Source: Neopestalotiopsis rosae (Eukaryota > Ascomycota > Sordariomycetes > Amphisphaeriales > Sporocadaceae). Taken from it: DNA of 64,000 nucleotides. The notes under the pieces were generated by a model that saw only the letters and a program-made list of their open reading frames with translations, had not been told where the DNA came from and ran no database searches. Within the stretch, counting starts at the first letter, position 1. Each line of letters starts with the position of its first letter. The DNA lies in assembly GCA_023078685.1 (NCBI GenBank), contig JALGAS010000007.1:3348001-3412000 (forward strand), read 5' to 3'. A program made the translations under genes and the position numbers. This document shows positions 11,103 to 24,991 of this stretch, piece after piece.

Positions 11103-12656
11103 ATGTTCAACTTTGCTCGCAGCAGAGCTGCGGCTACGGCCCTTCGATCAGCTGCCAAGGTAATGCGCGAACGCGAAAAATCCGATAGGAAACCTCCTGT
11201 TTTCTAGTACTCTGCCAACAACAATGCTGACCTTTTGCACCAACAGCCCCAGCTGTCCTCCAGACTCCCCAGCCTCGTTCAGCAACAACGAAGGAATCTG
11301 AGCATCCACGAGTACCTCTCTGCCGACCTCCTGCGCAAGGTAAATTAGCCGCGACCTAACAACTTACCTCTTTTGCAACCAATGGCGCATTCTAACCTTC
11401 TTGCCCTATAGTATGGCATTGACGTCCCCAAGGGCTCCAACGCGTTCTCTGCCGCCGAAGCCGAGAAGATCGCCAAGGAGATCGGAAACGACGACATGGT
11501 TATCAAGGCCCAGGTTCTTGCCGGTGGTCGTGGAAAGGGTAGCTTCGATAACGGCCTGAAGGGTGGTGTTCGCGTCATCTACTCCCCGACCGAGGCCAAG
11601 ATGTTCGCCGAGCAGATGATTGGACACAAGCTCATCACAAAGCAGACTGGTGCGGCTGGCCGCCTCTGCAACTCCGTCTACATTTGCGAGCGCAAGTTTG
11701 CCCGTAGGGAATTCTACCTCGCCATCTTGATGGACCGTGCCTCCCAGGGCCCCGTCATTGTGTCCTCGTCGCAAGGTGGTATGGACATTGAGGGTGTCGC
11801 CAAGGAGAACCCCGAGGCCATCATCACCACCCACGTTGACATCAACACTGGTGTCACCGACGAAATGGCCCGCGGCATCGCCACCAAGCTCGGCTTCAGT
11901 GAGCAGTGCATCGAGGACGCCAAGGACACCATCCAGAAGCTCTACAAGATCTTCCTCGAGAAGGATGCCACTCAGATCGAGATCAACCCCCTGTCCGAGA
12001 CCTCGGACCACAAGGTCATGTGCATGGACGCCAAGTTTGGTTTCGATGACAATGCCGACTACCGCCAGAAGGAGGTCTTTGAGTGGCGCGACACCACCCA
12101 GGAGGATGCCGAGGAGGTCCGCGCTGCCGAGTCTGGCCTCAACTTCATCAAGCTCGATGGTGACATTGGCTGCCTGGTCAACGGTGCCGGTCTTGCCATG
12201 GCTACCATGGACATCATCAAGCTGAACGGTGGTCAGCCCGCCAACTTCTTGGATGTCGGTGGTGGTGCCACTCCCGCCGCCATCAAGGAGGCTTTCGAGC
12301 TCATCACCAGTGACCCCAAGGTCACTGCCATCTTTGTCAACATCTTTGGTGGTATCGTCCGATGCGACGCTATTGCCCAGGGTCTCATCAACACCGTCCA
12401 GAGCATGAACCTCAAGATTCCCATCATCGCCCGTCTGCAAGGCACCAACATGGAGCAGGCTCACAAGCTCATCAACGAGTCTGGCATGAAGATCTTCTCA
12501 ATCGACGACCTCCAGAGCGCTGCTGAGAGATCAGTGCAGCTCTCCAAGGTTGTGAAGATGGGTAAGTTTTCCGCTGAAGTATAGACGTGACAAATGCTAA
12601 TTTGGATAATAGCGCGTGATATCGATGTCGGTGTCGAGTTCAGCTTGGGTATTTAA
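11103..12656 (+). CDS. Succinyl-CoA ligase (synthetase) beta subunit, mitochondrial
   Basis: Four exons: 11103-11159, 11247-11339, 11412-12561 and 12613-12656, giving 447 residues. It catalyses the substrate-level phosphorylation step of the citric acid cycle with the alpha subunit. The first about 40 residues are Arg/Ala/Ser-rich without acids (a mitochondrial presequence) and end near RRNLSIHEYLSADLL. The ATP-grasp domain follows (VIKAQVLAGGRGKG, then VYICERKF). The C-terminal ligase domain has CLVNGAGLAMATMDIIK, DVGGGA and NIFGGIVRCD, all diagnostic of the beta subunit. The last intron leaves a tiny exon encoding ARDIDVGVEFSLGI. Codon use is strongly C-ending compared with the neighbouring regulators, as expected for a highly expressed gene. 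Whether it uses ADP or GDP cannot be decided here; fungal enzymes are usually ADP-forming. Confidence 0.97.
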
Positions 12657-13053
12657 GGACGGGCAATAGAACGGGGTAAACTGTACTAACTTTTTCAGAC
12701 ACGAGAACCTAGGATGTGTGATAGGACGAACTGTGCATTAGAATTGGGCGGTCAATGGTTGATTGCAATACATCCATTCGTGTGTATTTCTTTGCTGGTA
12801 GATGCATAATGATTACAACTGAATACCATCAAATTCCTGAGTGACCGAATAGTTGTATCTCTCTTCGACCACCTAGACAGCTGGATCTGCTTCTACTACG
12901 TATTACAAGTTGGTTTTACTGCTACTGCTGGGGGCCCAAATCAGTTTAAAAAGTTGAGAGGCCCATGACTGATCTTTCAAGCGTCTGCTTCCCCTTGGTT
13001 TTATTGATGTGATTAGTTTGGCTTTAGCAAACATGTCAAAACTATGCAATCAT
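12657..13053. other. Convergent intergenic stretch, no gene seen
   Basis: About 400 nt between the 3' ends of the succinyl-CoA ligase gene and the unknown minus-strand gene. Nothing recognisable. Confidence 0.4.
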
Positions 13054-13773
13054 TTACGACCCCCAGACACCATTCTGAGATGCATCGTCGTCACTACCAA
13101 AGCGCAGTACTTTCTCCCACCACAAGGAATATGACCGAGACTCCCAGGCGTCGATGCCCCATTGCCTCCAAGTAAGAGCATATACAAAGGTGAACAAAGT
13201 GCCGCCTACAAGAGCCGCCCACGAGATGAAAAGACAGCATGGGAAACTCCAATCCACCACGGCTAGAGCGGCCTGATAACTCTTGATAATGATAATTTGG
13301 GAGACATTGAGGAGAGTTGCCAGGCTACAAAAGTACTGTTTCCTTCTTGTGGCGAATTCCATGGAAGAGGCTTTCCAATCTTGTTGGAAGTGCTTGGCTT
13401 CTTGGTCTGGAGGAGCCTCCTTGATGAGCTGACCATTTTGCCGCTGCTGATGCATTTCACCATTCAAGTCTTCCGTCCGTTGTCCGTCGACTAGTTTCCA
13501 CCAGTACTCTTGTGTCTTTCGCCACTCCATGTCCCTGACTAGGCTTTCTGCGCGGCGGTCTTGGGTTAACACTGCATGCGTGCGACTACCTGGATACCGA
13601 GTGACGATCCCATAGTTCATCGTTGACGATGTAGGACGCACAAATGGATAGAATGGTCGCCTTGCAGGATGATATGTCAGATCGCTCCAGTATCGGGTTT
13701 CGGGGTATTCGGGCCATTTGTTCATATCCCACGCTGGAATCGGGTATGCCTCCAGGGTTTCAGTGTTGGACAT
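13054..13773 (-). CDS. Unknown protein with two C-terminal membrane segments
   Basis: Single exon of 239 residues from ATG 13773. The N-terminal half is soluble and rich in Trp/Tyr/Pro (AYPIPAWDMNKWPEYPETRYW); the middle is polar and charged. Two hydrophobic spans follow near residues 155-205, one beginning SLATLLNVSQIIIIKSY and one around ISWAALVGGTLFTFVYALTW. There is no signal peptide. I do not recognise the family. The open frame extends a little upstream without an ATG, so the start is the first available methionine. The frame length, amino-acid composition and clean membrane segments make it a likely real gene, but no function can be offered. Confidence 0.55.
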   Translation of the reverse strand: MSNTETLEAYPIPAWDMNKWPEYPETRYWSDLTYHPARRPFYPFVRPTSSTMNYGIVTRYPGSRTHAVLTQDRRAESLVRDMEWRKTQEYWWKLVDGQRTEDLNGEMHQQRQNGQLIKEAPPDQEAKHFQQDWKASSMEFATRRKQYFCSLATLLNVSQIIIIKSYQAALAVVDWSFPCCLFISWAALVGGTLFTFVYALTWRQWGIDAWESRSYSLWWEKVLRFGSDDDASQNGVWGS

Positions 13774-15857
13774 GATGCTGAATTTCGAAGTCGACCTTTC
13801 CAATTGTCGAAGCGGTTGCCTCACTTTCCCATAACCTCAGTCGACATGAGTGGGTATCCCACTCTTTTGCTGGTGGCTATTCTTGAGCCCGAAAATGCAA
13901 ATGGCCAAGCTGAAAGGTTGACGACAAATAGGCGATGCCGATATCTAGGTCAATATAGGAAGGATTTGTCAATGACAGGAGGTAGCACTAAACCAATCTG
14001 CCGCTCGATTGCTAACTCTTGCCAGTATAGACTCAGTCTTCACCAGAGCAAAATCCGGATCAGGATCATTCCATGCATTGTTAATTGACTCACAGAATAA
14101 AATTGAGAACATCAGGGTCATTTCAGTTTTTTTACGAGCTCTGACCTAAACTATTTGATCGACTTGGAACGTAGTAGAACAGACCATATAGTATTTCATC
14201 ATTGACCAGTCAACTGTGTGTGACTTGTTATCTGAATCAGCATATCCAGATGATTAAAGCGATGTTGAGATGTTCTTGATATCGTTCTTCTCCGACCAGG
14301 TGAAAATGACAGTCTTAGACACTATGAATCAAGAGCCGCTGCACTAGGAAGCCACATTTTACACTCTATTTTCTTGACCCAACCCACCTCACAAAGCAGT
14401 GTCGCTGCGTCAGCGAGGCTTCGAGCAAAAGCTGCATGGTGTATAAAGAGATGAAAGGCAATACTCCATGCATGACTCAGTCACAGCCCTGCTCTTACAT
14501 TCTTTGTGCTACAAAGACAGCCTTCACCGGTGACAAACATATTTCCGGCGTGGAGGCATTGTGTCACCCTTTATTTTCTTTACTGGGACTCGTTTCTCGA
14601 ATATTCGAGGCTATGAAGAATTGATCAGACATGTTTTTGTCATCAGAGTCCTTGGATGGCACCAAGTGCCACTCAGGTATCAAATATGAATGCCCAGGTA
14701 GTATGAGCCGTCCAACAAGGCAAATGCTGTGTCACCATGATAGGCAGTGAAAAGCCATGCATTGAAGTAACCCAACACCAACGTACTGCACGGTGGTGAA
14801 CTTGAAAGAACTGAGTTGCATGACATGGGGGACAAATTTGGGGTATAGTAGCAGCCGGCTACCAATCACCCCAACCACACCTGCACCGGACACATTCAGC
14901 AACACGTAACCGACCCCACGATTGGGATCTCGAAAGTGCCCCCATTGTAGATCTACCGCGGGCAAGTCCGTGGTTTTACCATGCAATCCGACTCTGATGC
15001 AGATATTGAAGTCCTCCAAACGCAACCCTTTTGCCAAGGTAGCCTCGATCAATTGGGGGCGCGAGCCTTGTGTATCTGCCACTGTCGCGGCTCTGGTCTG
15101 ACCACCCGTGACAATCTCAACAGTCCTGCGAACTCTTCCTTTTTCGCGCTTCCATTCGTGCGGCACGGACGTAACAAGGTGTCGACATGAAATGCATCGG
15201 CTGACTGGTAAGACATGACAGCCACCGCCCTGGGCAGTCCGCGGGAACGGTCTTGGCAGCCCGAGTAACTGGAGCCAAGCCGCCTGGGTAGTCCGTTTGG
15301 CTGTGATAGTGCATGCAAGCCGAGTTCTTGTGTAGTTTACAGCGAAGCTTGGCTGTCATGGTCTAGACGCAGTCCAGACGAGCGAGATTGGTGTTTCCCC
15401 TTTCAAGCATGGGTTTGCGCTTACCTGGGGGTTAGATAAGAGACGGACATTGGTATGAAAACAGCGAAAAAGGAGGCACCCCGTGATACATGATGGCGTG
15501 CGCGCGTGGCTGCAAGCAAAGTCGCACTGGGCTGGGATTTATTTGCTTGGCCCCAGTGTCGTATCAAGGGTCCATAAGGCCAGGACGGTGCATTATACAG
15601 TCTCCTGGCCTGTCTTTTCCTTGACCTTCGCTTCTTAGATTATTCTAGGTATAAAAAGGCTTGACATTTCTGACTACTAGCCGAAGCTTTTTTCTGTAAT
15701 CGTCCTACTATTTCGGCTGGTTTGAGTTAAGCTGTGTTACTGGCTCGGTTTCTAATAACACAAACGGCTGCTCAACAAACGGGTTTTCACTCTTCTCTAC
15801 TTTCTTTTCATTGTTCAAGCTTCAATCTCTTTATTTCTCGAGTCTGTTATACTACGT
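13774..15857. other. 2-kb stretch without a supported gene
   Basis: Open frames such as 14732-15166 on the minus strand have no recognisable domain and no splice-supported extension. The right end is a promoter: a TATA box (TATAAAAAGG, about 15650-15659) followed by CT-rich leader sequence before the small spliced gene at 15858. Confidence 0.45.
15650..15659 (+). promoter_or_regulatory. TATA box of the small spliced gene
   Basis: TATAAAAAGG lies about 200 nt upstream of ATG 15858, followed by pyrimidine-rich tracts (for example TTTTCACTCTTCTCTACTTT) that look like a fungal transcription start region with a leader of over 100 nt. Confidence 0.5.
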
Positions 15858-16200
15858 ATGTCCACAATGTCGTCCAAGACTGAGATCCGCGCGTGGTGGC
15901 GGGCACAATTCCTCCAGCAGTCCACAACAACTTCAACTTCATCCAACATTTGCCCTTGCGCAAGCTGTTTCAATAATGACAATCGTCACGCCAAAGTAGG
16001 TACACTCGATTATGTTCAAATTCCTCCTTGGGGCTTATTGCTAACATTCGCTACAGCAGTCACTCAATTCGACAAGTCCAAATGAGAGCTCCGTCTCTAG
16101 GCCAAGACTCGAATTTGTACGCTACAGTACGGAATCTGATCGCGTGCCACTTTGTTCCGATGCTCAATCAACACCAAGATGTAGTTGGTCGAGGGGTTAG
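15858..16200 (+). CDS. Small spliced gene, 93-residue unknown protein
   Basis: Exon 1 (15858-15995) and exon 2 (16057-16200) are joined in phase 0 across a 61-nt intron. The intron has a GTAGGT donor, a GCTAAC branch point and a TACAG acceptor, a complete set of fungal splice signals in the right spacing. The product begins MSTMSSKTEIRAWWRAQF, is Ser/Thr/Asn-rich with a CPCASC motif near the end of exon 1, and ends with VRYSTESDRVPLCSD and a short tail closing in WSRG. No signal peptide or membrane segment. I do not recognise it. A TATA box and CT-rich leader upstream support transcription. An alternative acceptor three bases on would drop one Gln. Confidence 0.55.
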
Positions 16201-16878
16201 AGAGCTTTGTTCCAGCTTGTCTTTGTACAAAAATAGTACGGTGGTATATGGCAGAAGCTTTGAACAGACAGAGACAGCCGTCATCCAGTCAAACAATCGA
16301 GAAAAAAGCGGCTGGTGCTTCAAACGTTGGGGTTTTGAGACCGAGACATTGAGTACTCCAATGTAGATACCGCGAAGGTTCATGCAGGTTTCTCAGAAAA
16401 TCGGACAGGGCTGAGGAACCTTCTAAATCAAACGCCATAAAGAGAACAAATTGGGGTTGGAGACGCTGACTGAGGTCAACGGTTTGGTGGTGGTAACGGT
16501 TCAGTTGCCCCACCATCCGCAGAAATGCCCCCCGGCGCCGTTACACACGGCAGGCTAACGTCATCGGTAGAGTTTGAGCCCATCTCCTAAAATAAACACA
16601 AATCCATCTGCTTTGGCTTCTATTGCCCTAGGCACTTGTGGTCTAAGCTGAATACATGATATCGAGAACTACCATACATCGTGATTGAAACTGCAGCGGA
16701 ACAGAACTTGTTGTCAACGCTTACAAGGTGATTGAATCGCTAGAGTCCTTGTCAACAGCTGAAGTGGTTCCAATCCAGCATAGTGGTTGTGGTTCTGTGG
16801 TTGCTGAGCTACCTGGACATTTACCAAACAGCTACATATCTGATCTGGCCGACTTTAGAGGAGACATTCATACGCGCA
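16201..16878. other. Intergenic, no gene seen
   Basis: About 680 nt downstream of the small spliced gene. In-frame sequence upstream of ATG 16879 has no family similarity and was not included in the kinase-like gene. Confidence 0.4.
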
Positions 16879-17963
16879 ATGGCACCCAATGTGGATTCCG
16901 CCATCCTTGATGCTTTGGGTCTCGATCCAGCAGCGACCAAGATTGGGTCCCATGGTGGCTCGGGTTTTGCCTCAACTTTCAAGATATCCACGACAGTCGA
17001 TGGAAAAGAGACGAACTATTTTGTCAAGACCGGATCAGGGCCAGATGCGGAACTCATGTTTCAAGGTACGTATGCCTCTCAAGGCTCCCATCCTTTATTA
17101 GTCACTCACACATGAACACATACATAGGCGAGCACGCGTCGCTCAATGCCATCAATAACGCCGTACCCAGCTTTTGTCCTAGGTCTTACGCCCATGGCGC
17201 CATGAGGGAATCTGCAGGCAAGTTTTTCATGGTCACCGACTTCCTGGAGCTGGGCTCCTCTGCACCGGGGGGATCTGGCGAGTCGCTGGCCAAGAAACTC
17301 GCCAAACTACACACAACTACGGCGCCCATCCCAGATGGCTACAATAAACCCATGTTTGGCTTTCCAGTCACCACCTGCTGTGGTAAGACACCTCAAGACA
17401 ACTCTTGGGCCGAGTCGTGGGCCGACTTCTATGCAAACAACCGGCTGCGCAGTATTATTTCAAGAGGAATCAAGTTACACGGATCCGACGCCGAGCTGAG
17501 CAACGCCGTCGAGAGGACTGCGAGTCAAGTGGTCCCGAGATTATTGGGCGACGGGCATCTCCAAGATGTCAAGCCTGTGGTAATTCACGGCGATTTATGG
17601 AGTGGAAATCACGGCCGCGGAAGGATTGGAGGTCAGGGCGGCTCAGAGGAAGTCGTCTATGACCCTTCAGCTGTCTACGGCCATTCCGAGTATGAGCTGG
17701 GCATCATGAGGATGTTTGGTGGGTTTGGCAGCAGCTTTTTCAAGGAATACGAGACTCTGGTACCAAAATGCGAGCCCAGAGATGAGTATGAAGATAGAGT
17801 CGCCCTGTACGAACTGTATGTTGTCTCGAACTCGTACGCAAGGAAGAGTTTCCACTAAAAATGTTGCAGCTATCACCATCTCAACCATTGGGCCATGTTC
17901 GGTGGAGGATACAAGAGCGGTGCAATGAGCATAATGAAGAGGTTGATTGCCAAGTACGGCTGA
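16879..17963 (+). CDS. Fructosamine/ketosamine-3-kinase family protein
   Basis: Three exons: 16879-17065, 17128-17815 and 17870-17963, giving 322 residues. The family phosphorylates the 3-hydroxyl of sugar adducts on protein amines, which triggers their removal (deglycation). Visible features are HGGSGFASTFKI (nucleotide loop), NYFVKTG (ATP-anchoring Lys), FLELG, KKLAKLH, and the catalytic loop VVIHGDLWSGNHG with the metal-binding YDPSAVYGHSEYELGIMRMFGGF. All are in the order of the fructosamine kinase fold. The last exon (YHHLNHWAMFGGGY) matches the conserved C-terminal helix and confirms intron 2, which has a GTATGT donor. The ATG at 16879 gives the usual length of about 320 residues. Likely cytosolic. 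Confidence 0.9.
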
Positions 17964-18486
17964 TATTGCTGTCTCGAGATGGGTAATACTCACATAGCTT
18001 ATCTCCATCAATCAATAATTATTACAATGGAGACGGATTTGGAGTAATACGGCTTTAGGGGATGTCTGACGATTCACGAAGACAAAGTACAAAAAGTATA
18101 CCCTCCATCTTTACGACAAAATCTTTTCTCATATTTTGGGTGGAAGTGTAAGGCAGACCAATCAGTAATAGAAGTTGTGAATGTGTAAGATCACATTGAT
18201 TCAAGAAAAATTACAGAAATGTCAGTCGCTGAAGACTGACTCATCTTTGAGATAGGACTACCGCCTCCGTGATTAGTGGGTCCAGAACCGCCAGTAGTCG
18301 CCCGGTTTTGCGTCTGACCGGCGCCAAAGTCGGCCGGCACCTACATTTCTACATCTCTCACGTGTTTGCAGCGAGGACTCCATTCAGCGCTCAGCACCTT
18401 GTCCGAGACACTGCCTTCATTTTATAGTGTCGCGGCGCTTATCTCGGTTACTACCGTCACCGCAGCTCCGAGGTCACAGAGCCATC
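17964..18486. other. Intergenic, no gene seen
   Basis: 520 nt between two plus-strand kinase genes; AT-rich at the left, more GC-rich near the next start. Confidence 0.4.
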
Positions 18487-19486
18487 ATGACAGAGCAGAA
18501 GGCGGTTCTGGTGGGGATCAGCGGGGCTTCGTCGAGCGGCAAGACGACCCTGGCTCGCCTGCTCCGCGACATCTTTCCAAGCACATTTATCCTGCATGAG
18601 GATGACTTCTATAAACCCGAGGTCGAGTAGGTCGCAACATAACTCCCGAGCAAACAAATGGCGGGTTCTCGCAAACCAAGATGACGGCTGGATTCTGACC
18701 GCAAAGCGCGCATACAGGCTACCAACTCGGGATGGTCTGGTGGATTGGGACTCTGCCGATTCCCTCTCGATCCCGGACATGATCAAGGCCTTGAAGCACA
18801 TCCGTGCCGAGGGTACATTTCCGGTCAGTGTTGGAGCGCATCGATGACTTGGGCAGTTTTGTGAATACGTCCAAGCGAGCCATTTCTATACCAATAGACA
18901 CTCTTCAGAAAGGCAAATGACTAATAATGCCAATATTGAACAGCCCTTTGTAGACTCCAAAGAGGATCAAAATTCGGTGGGCAAGTGTCCAGTATCGGAT
19001 GCCAAGATCGCCGAGATGAAGAGCCGGGTAGAGGCGTGGACGCAGCCGGGCCAGCCGGGCCACGAGCTGCTCGTCGGCGGCGCCGCCATCAAGGTCTGCC
19101 TGCTGGATGGCTTCCTGCTATACTCGGCCAACATGGCGGGCGTCATGGACCTGCTGGACGTCAAGCTGTTCCTGCTGGTGAGCCGGGCCAAGGCGACGCA
19201 GCGCCGCGCCGCCCGCGACGGCTACGTCACCCTCGAGGGCTTCTGGGCCGACCCGCCCGGATACGTGGACAAGATTGTCTGGCCCAACTACGCCGAGGCG
19301 CACGCTTGGCTCTTCGAGGGTGGTGATGTCGAGGCCAACCTCAAGACGGAAGTTTTGGTGGAAAAGGGCATCTTGGCGCAGTCGAACGCAGGACTTGATG
19401 TGGATATGGAGACGTCATTCGAGTGGGCCGTTGAGACTTTGATGAAGGAGCTTGAATCTATTGGAAAGAGAGTTGCGGCTCGGTAG
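18487..19486 (+). CDS. NRK1: Nicotinamide riboside kinase-like protein
   Basis: Three exons: 18487-18626, 18718-18823 and 18944-19486, giving 262 residues. It is predicted to phosphorylate nicotinamide riboside (and possibly nicotinic acid riboside) in NAD salvage, in the cytosol. GISGASSSGKTTLARLL is the P-loop; HEDDFYKP carries the acidic substrate-binding residues; GLVDWDSADSLS follows across intron 1, as in the yeast and human enzymes (D..DWD.P...). CLLDGFLLY and LFLLVSRAKATQRRAARDGY complete the uridine-kinase-like fold. Intron 2 has an ACTAAT branch point. Exon 3 is markedly GC-rich in its middle. The length is close to the usual 200-260 residues. Confidence 0.88.
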
Positions 19487-19977
19487 AACTTTGGCTTTGA
19501 GCGTGATGGATAAGAAACATGACAATCTGATAGAGCTCCATTGGCTCCGTGTGGATAAAGTTCCTTGACGACTCCCAATCTGGTGACACGTGCTCGGTCT
19601 TACTTCAGAACAGCTCATTTAAGACAGAGGAAAACTGTAAAGTGAATGTGAGCACTAGAGTTGGCGAAAGTGTCTAGATCACAAAAGCATAGACGTTCGA
19701 ACGGCGCTGCACGAGTCAAAAGAATTGTTCGAAGACCATTTCATGCATACTTGATTTTTTACAGTCATGCAAATCAACATCGTACAGTAGTAACTAACTC
19801 TCCAGTACAGTACAAGAAATCTTCAACCATGACGTATCCTAGTCCCAATACAAGAAAGGATACTGTTTGATGAACAACAGCAGTGATGAACCTCTTGCCA
19901 AATTTATTTAGAATGCACCAAACCGAAAAAGATCATAAATCATCAACCTCTCAAACTTTACAAGGTCTTGGCACCAT
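19487..19977. other. Convergent intergenic stretch, no gene seen
   Basis: 490 nt between the 3' end of the NRK-like gene and the 3' end of glucoamylase. No coding signal. Confidence 0.4.
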
Positions 19978-22223
<2,246 letters not shown>

Positions 22224-22292
22224 TGTAGGAAGAGCGAGTGACGTGGAATTGCTCACGAGTGAGGAAGAGATCTGCGTAACTTCCATCTGAGG

Positions 22293-22299
22293 TTATATA
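22293..22299 (-). promoter_or_regulatory. TATA box of the glucoamylase gene
   Basis: Read on the minus strand the sequence is TATATAA, ending about 70 nt before the ATG at 22223. About 10 nt further upstream is the palindrome CCCACGTGGG (22310-22319), an E-box-type site. Confidence 0.5.
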
Positions 22300-22309
22300 C
22301 ACGAGACCT

Positions 22310-22319
22310 CCCACGTGGG
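22310..22319. promoter_or_regulatory. CCCACGTGGG palindrome in glucoamylase promoter
   Basis: Perfect 10-bp palindrome with a CACGTG core, the type bound by fungal bHLH factors. It is positioned about 90 nt upstream of the start codon. Function inferred only. Confidence 0.3.
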
Positions 22320-24991
22320 CGTCCCGATTTGTGCTACTATAGAATACCCTCGGTTCCTACCGGTCGGTTCGCCTAGAACACCACAGGCCTCCGGGCCTGA
22401 TATTGCGGTGTCAAAGGGCCGATTCAACTCCTTGGAATGGGCAGACTACTTCTCCAAGAAAGTGGATGTGCAGACTCCAGATCACCGTATCGGGCACCTT
22501 GAGAGGCCGTATCCGGCCTTGGAGTCTAGCTAAGCGAGATGTCGACCTTAGTCTGGTGACGATACTGGACCCGGAGTTTAGAAATCAGACCCTGTGAACA
22601 CCACTCTCCGTGAAAATAAGTCTTGTTCAGGGCCTGGAGATCAGGGTCAGACTTGGTAGGCCAATGTGCCTAGACGAGTGTGAATCGGGCCGCTTCAGGC
22701 AGTAGTTCAAGTGTATAGTACATGCAGGCGGGCGTTGAAGGAAAAGGGGAAGCAGCTCCGTGAGGTTGTGGAGTGCATCGTCTGGGGTTGTGTGACGTGA
22801 ACAGCTGGAGAAAAGTACGGAGGGCATATGGTGGCTTGCGGGGAATCCCAGTTGGGGAACGGTCCCCCGCAATGTTTAATAGGAGGAGCCCCTACGTTTT
22901 TTACTTAGACTGGCTTCAGAGGACGCCTTTGCCAGAAAAGGGAGCTACATAATGTCAATGGATCAGACTGGAATTTATGTGAGTAGCCGACTAGGAATTC
23001 GCAGAAGAGTCCTTCAAGTCGAGTATGGGGTTTGCAAATAGTTATGTGATAGAAGTCGACAGCAAACATCTCATTGATTCCAAGTCACGGAAAGCTGCCC
23101 ATCTGCTCTAGAGTTGGGCAAGGAGGGCCTACTCCAAAAGAACACACGGCAGAACTCCGACAACTACCTGCGTAGACTGGGAAAAACTCCGACAGCTATA
23201 GCATCACCAGTATAGATGTGGGACGACGAGCAGATTTAGCTCGAACCATATTCTATGACCAGCCTAGACTGTTCGTGGAAAGGATATCGCCCGGATTCGG
23301 CTCGAACCGAGTTGACTAGGATGGCATGAAGAGAGAACAGCGTACCGATGGAGAAATACAGCAGCAATTTACATGTCTTCAGAGCCTCCAGAGTATGCGT
23401 GAAATGTTGAGGTTCTGATGCCCAATACTGGAGACAGCGGTGTATCATGTCGCATCAGGACTAGTAAAATGATGTACGAAGTACTTCGTACGGGTTATGT
23501 ACTGTAGAGATGCGGAATAATTATGCTATGGGCAATGCTTGTTCTACAGGCGCGAGCTATACTCTATTGTGTGACAGGTACGGATATTCAAGGGTTTCTG
23601 CATCTTACGCCATCGTGGGGCTAATCTTCAAGAGTTGGCCAAGAGTTGACACGACATATTTGCATGTGATGGACCAAGCAGAATTTTTTTGCGATGGTTT
23701 GGTGTTTACCCAGGGACATGAAATCAATGCAAGCCGAACATGTCAACGTGCGATGGTCACTCTCAATGCGACGAAAGAACGCGCAATTCCTGACACTCGC
23801 TTCCTGATAGATGCCACGTGAGATGCGAGGTAAAGACGAACTCCTACTTGTCTTGGCAATGACAAAAATAGAGCGGCGACAACAAAGACGCAGCAGCAGA
23901 AGCAGCACTTGGGGGCCTCGCAAGATGTGACGGAAGAATGGGTAGCATTTTCGGGCGGACAGCGGGACCCCTCGGTCCTTCTGTGCAAACGGCCGTGAGG
24001 CCGCTCCGAAATGTAGTCATGATGGCTTGCAATGTCAATCACTTGAGTGATGAGTTCTGCAGAATATCCCACCAGTTAGCACGTGAAGATATCGCGCTTG
24101 GCATGGATGAATAATCAGATGGAAAGACTGCGAGCGTAAAGACTGCGAGCGTAAAGACTGCGAGCGTAAAGACTGCGAGCGTAAAGACCGCGAGCGTAAA
24201 GACTGCGGGTGTCAAGACGCGACTTTTAGTAGCAGCGCGTCTCGTCAAGGCTCAGGCTGGCCGGCGCTGAAAAGAAAATTTGGTCACAGCTTGAAATCTC
24301 GACCAAGCAGAACAGGTCGCTTCCAGAAGTCCTGGAAATTTGAGAAAATACTATCTACGAGGGATATTGGAATGTAGGCTAGTTATGGTTATTCTGAGCC
24401 TCAACGATGAATCATCTCGGCAAACAGAGGTGGAATATAACGCCCGTGTCTGGCCACCATTCTCAAGGCTTTTTACGGCCGAAAATGCATGGTTACAAAC
24501 AACTTGCTCTGGGATGCTGTGAATAGGATGAACGTCACGTAAAAAAGGACGGTTCCATAAGTTATTCAGCTGCCGTGGTCATCAACTCTGAACCCGCGTG
24601 AGCAGGCAGAGGACGTCCAGGCACAGCTCCTGTGATGTGTGAAGAGAAAGGGAAAAAGAGTCAAGCTCAAAATTTTGGAAGCAGACCTTTTTGCTTGCAG
24701 AGAATTAGTGGGGCCAAGCTGTGACTAAGCAGGTTGGCTCCGCTCGCCTGCAAATTCTATTGCCGGCGCTGGCGAAGCGGCAAGTGTTTAGGTGGGTGCC
24801 GCAAGCACTTGCCAGGTGTCAGGCCGCTGACCACCCAAGCTGGCGCGTCAAGAATGCATTGACTCTTATCGCGACTGATTGTGCAGCCAGCTCCAACTTA
24901 TGGTGCCTGCCAGCCTCGGTCGCATCTCGTCATCGACCATTCAACTCAATCGCACCACCTCTCATCTAGACCACGACCAAGCGCAGACAAC
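22320..24991. other. 2.7-kb stretch without a supported gene
   Basis: Upstream of both glucoamylase (minus) and the SART-1 gene (plus). Open frames such as 23510-23821 lack recognisable domains. It contains the 15-bp minisatellite at 24126-24215. The long size suits the promoter of a regulated amylolytic gene, but no binding-site array was confirmed. Confidence 0.45.
24126..24215 (+). repeat. 15-bp minisatellite, six tandem copies
   Basis: Unit GACTGCGAGCGTAAA repeats head to tail from 24126. Copies 1-4 are identical, copy 5 has one change (GACCGC), and copy 6 (GACTGCGGGTGTCAA) has diverged. Since 15 is a multiple of three, one frame on the minus strand reads as VFTLA repeats, but that frame is not part of a convincing gene. 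Confidence 0.9.

Noticed and set aside
11406..12464. 352-codon open frame antisense to the succinyl-CoA ligase gene
   Set aside because: It is the mirror of the strongly C-ending codon use of the real gene; its Asp/Gly/Leu/Val-rich translation is a typical artefact.
14732..15166. 144-codon minus-strand open frame
   Set aside because: Non-family-like sequence, no supporting splice or promoter signals, overlaps frames in other phases.
23271..23320. tRNA-like CTCGGTTCGAGCC string on the minus strand
   Set aside because: The T-arm stem does not pair fully and no acceptor or anticodon arm could be drawn.
23510..23821. 103-codon plus-strand frame from an ATG
   Set aside because: No recognisable domain, no conserved composition and no promoter or intron evidence.
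24039..24248. VFTLA repeat peptide on the minus strand
   Set aside because: Produced by the 15-bp minisatellite having a length divisible by three; no gene structure around it.
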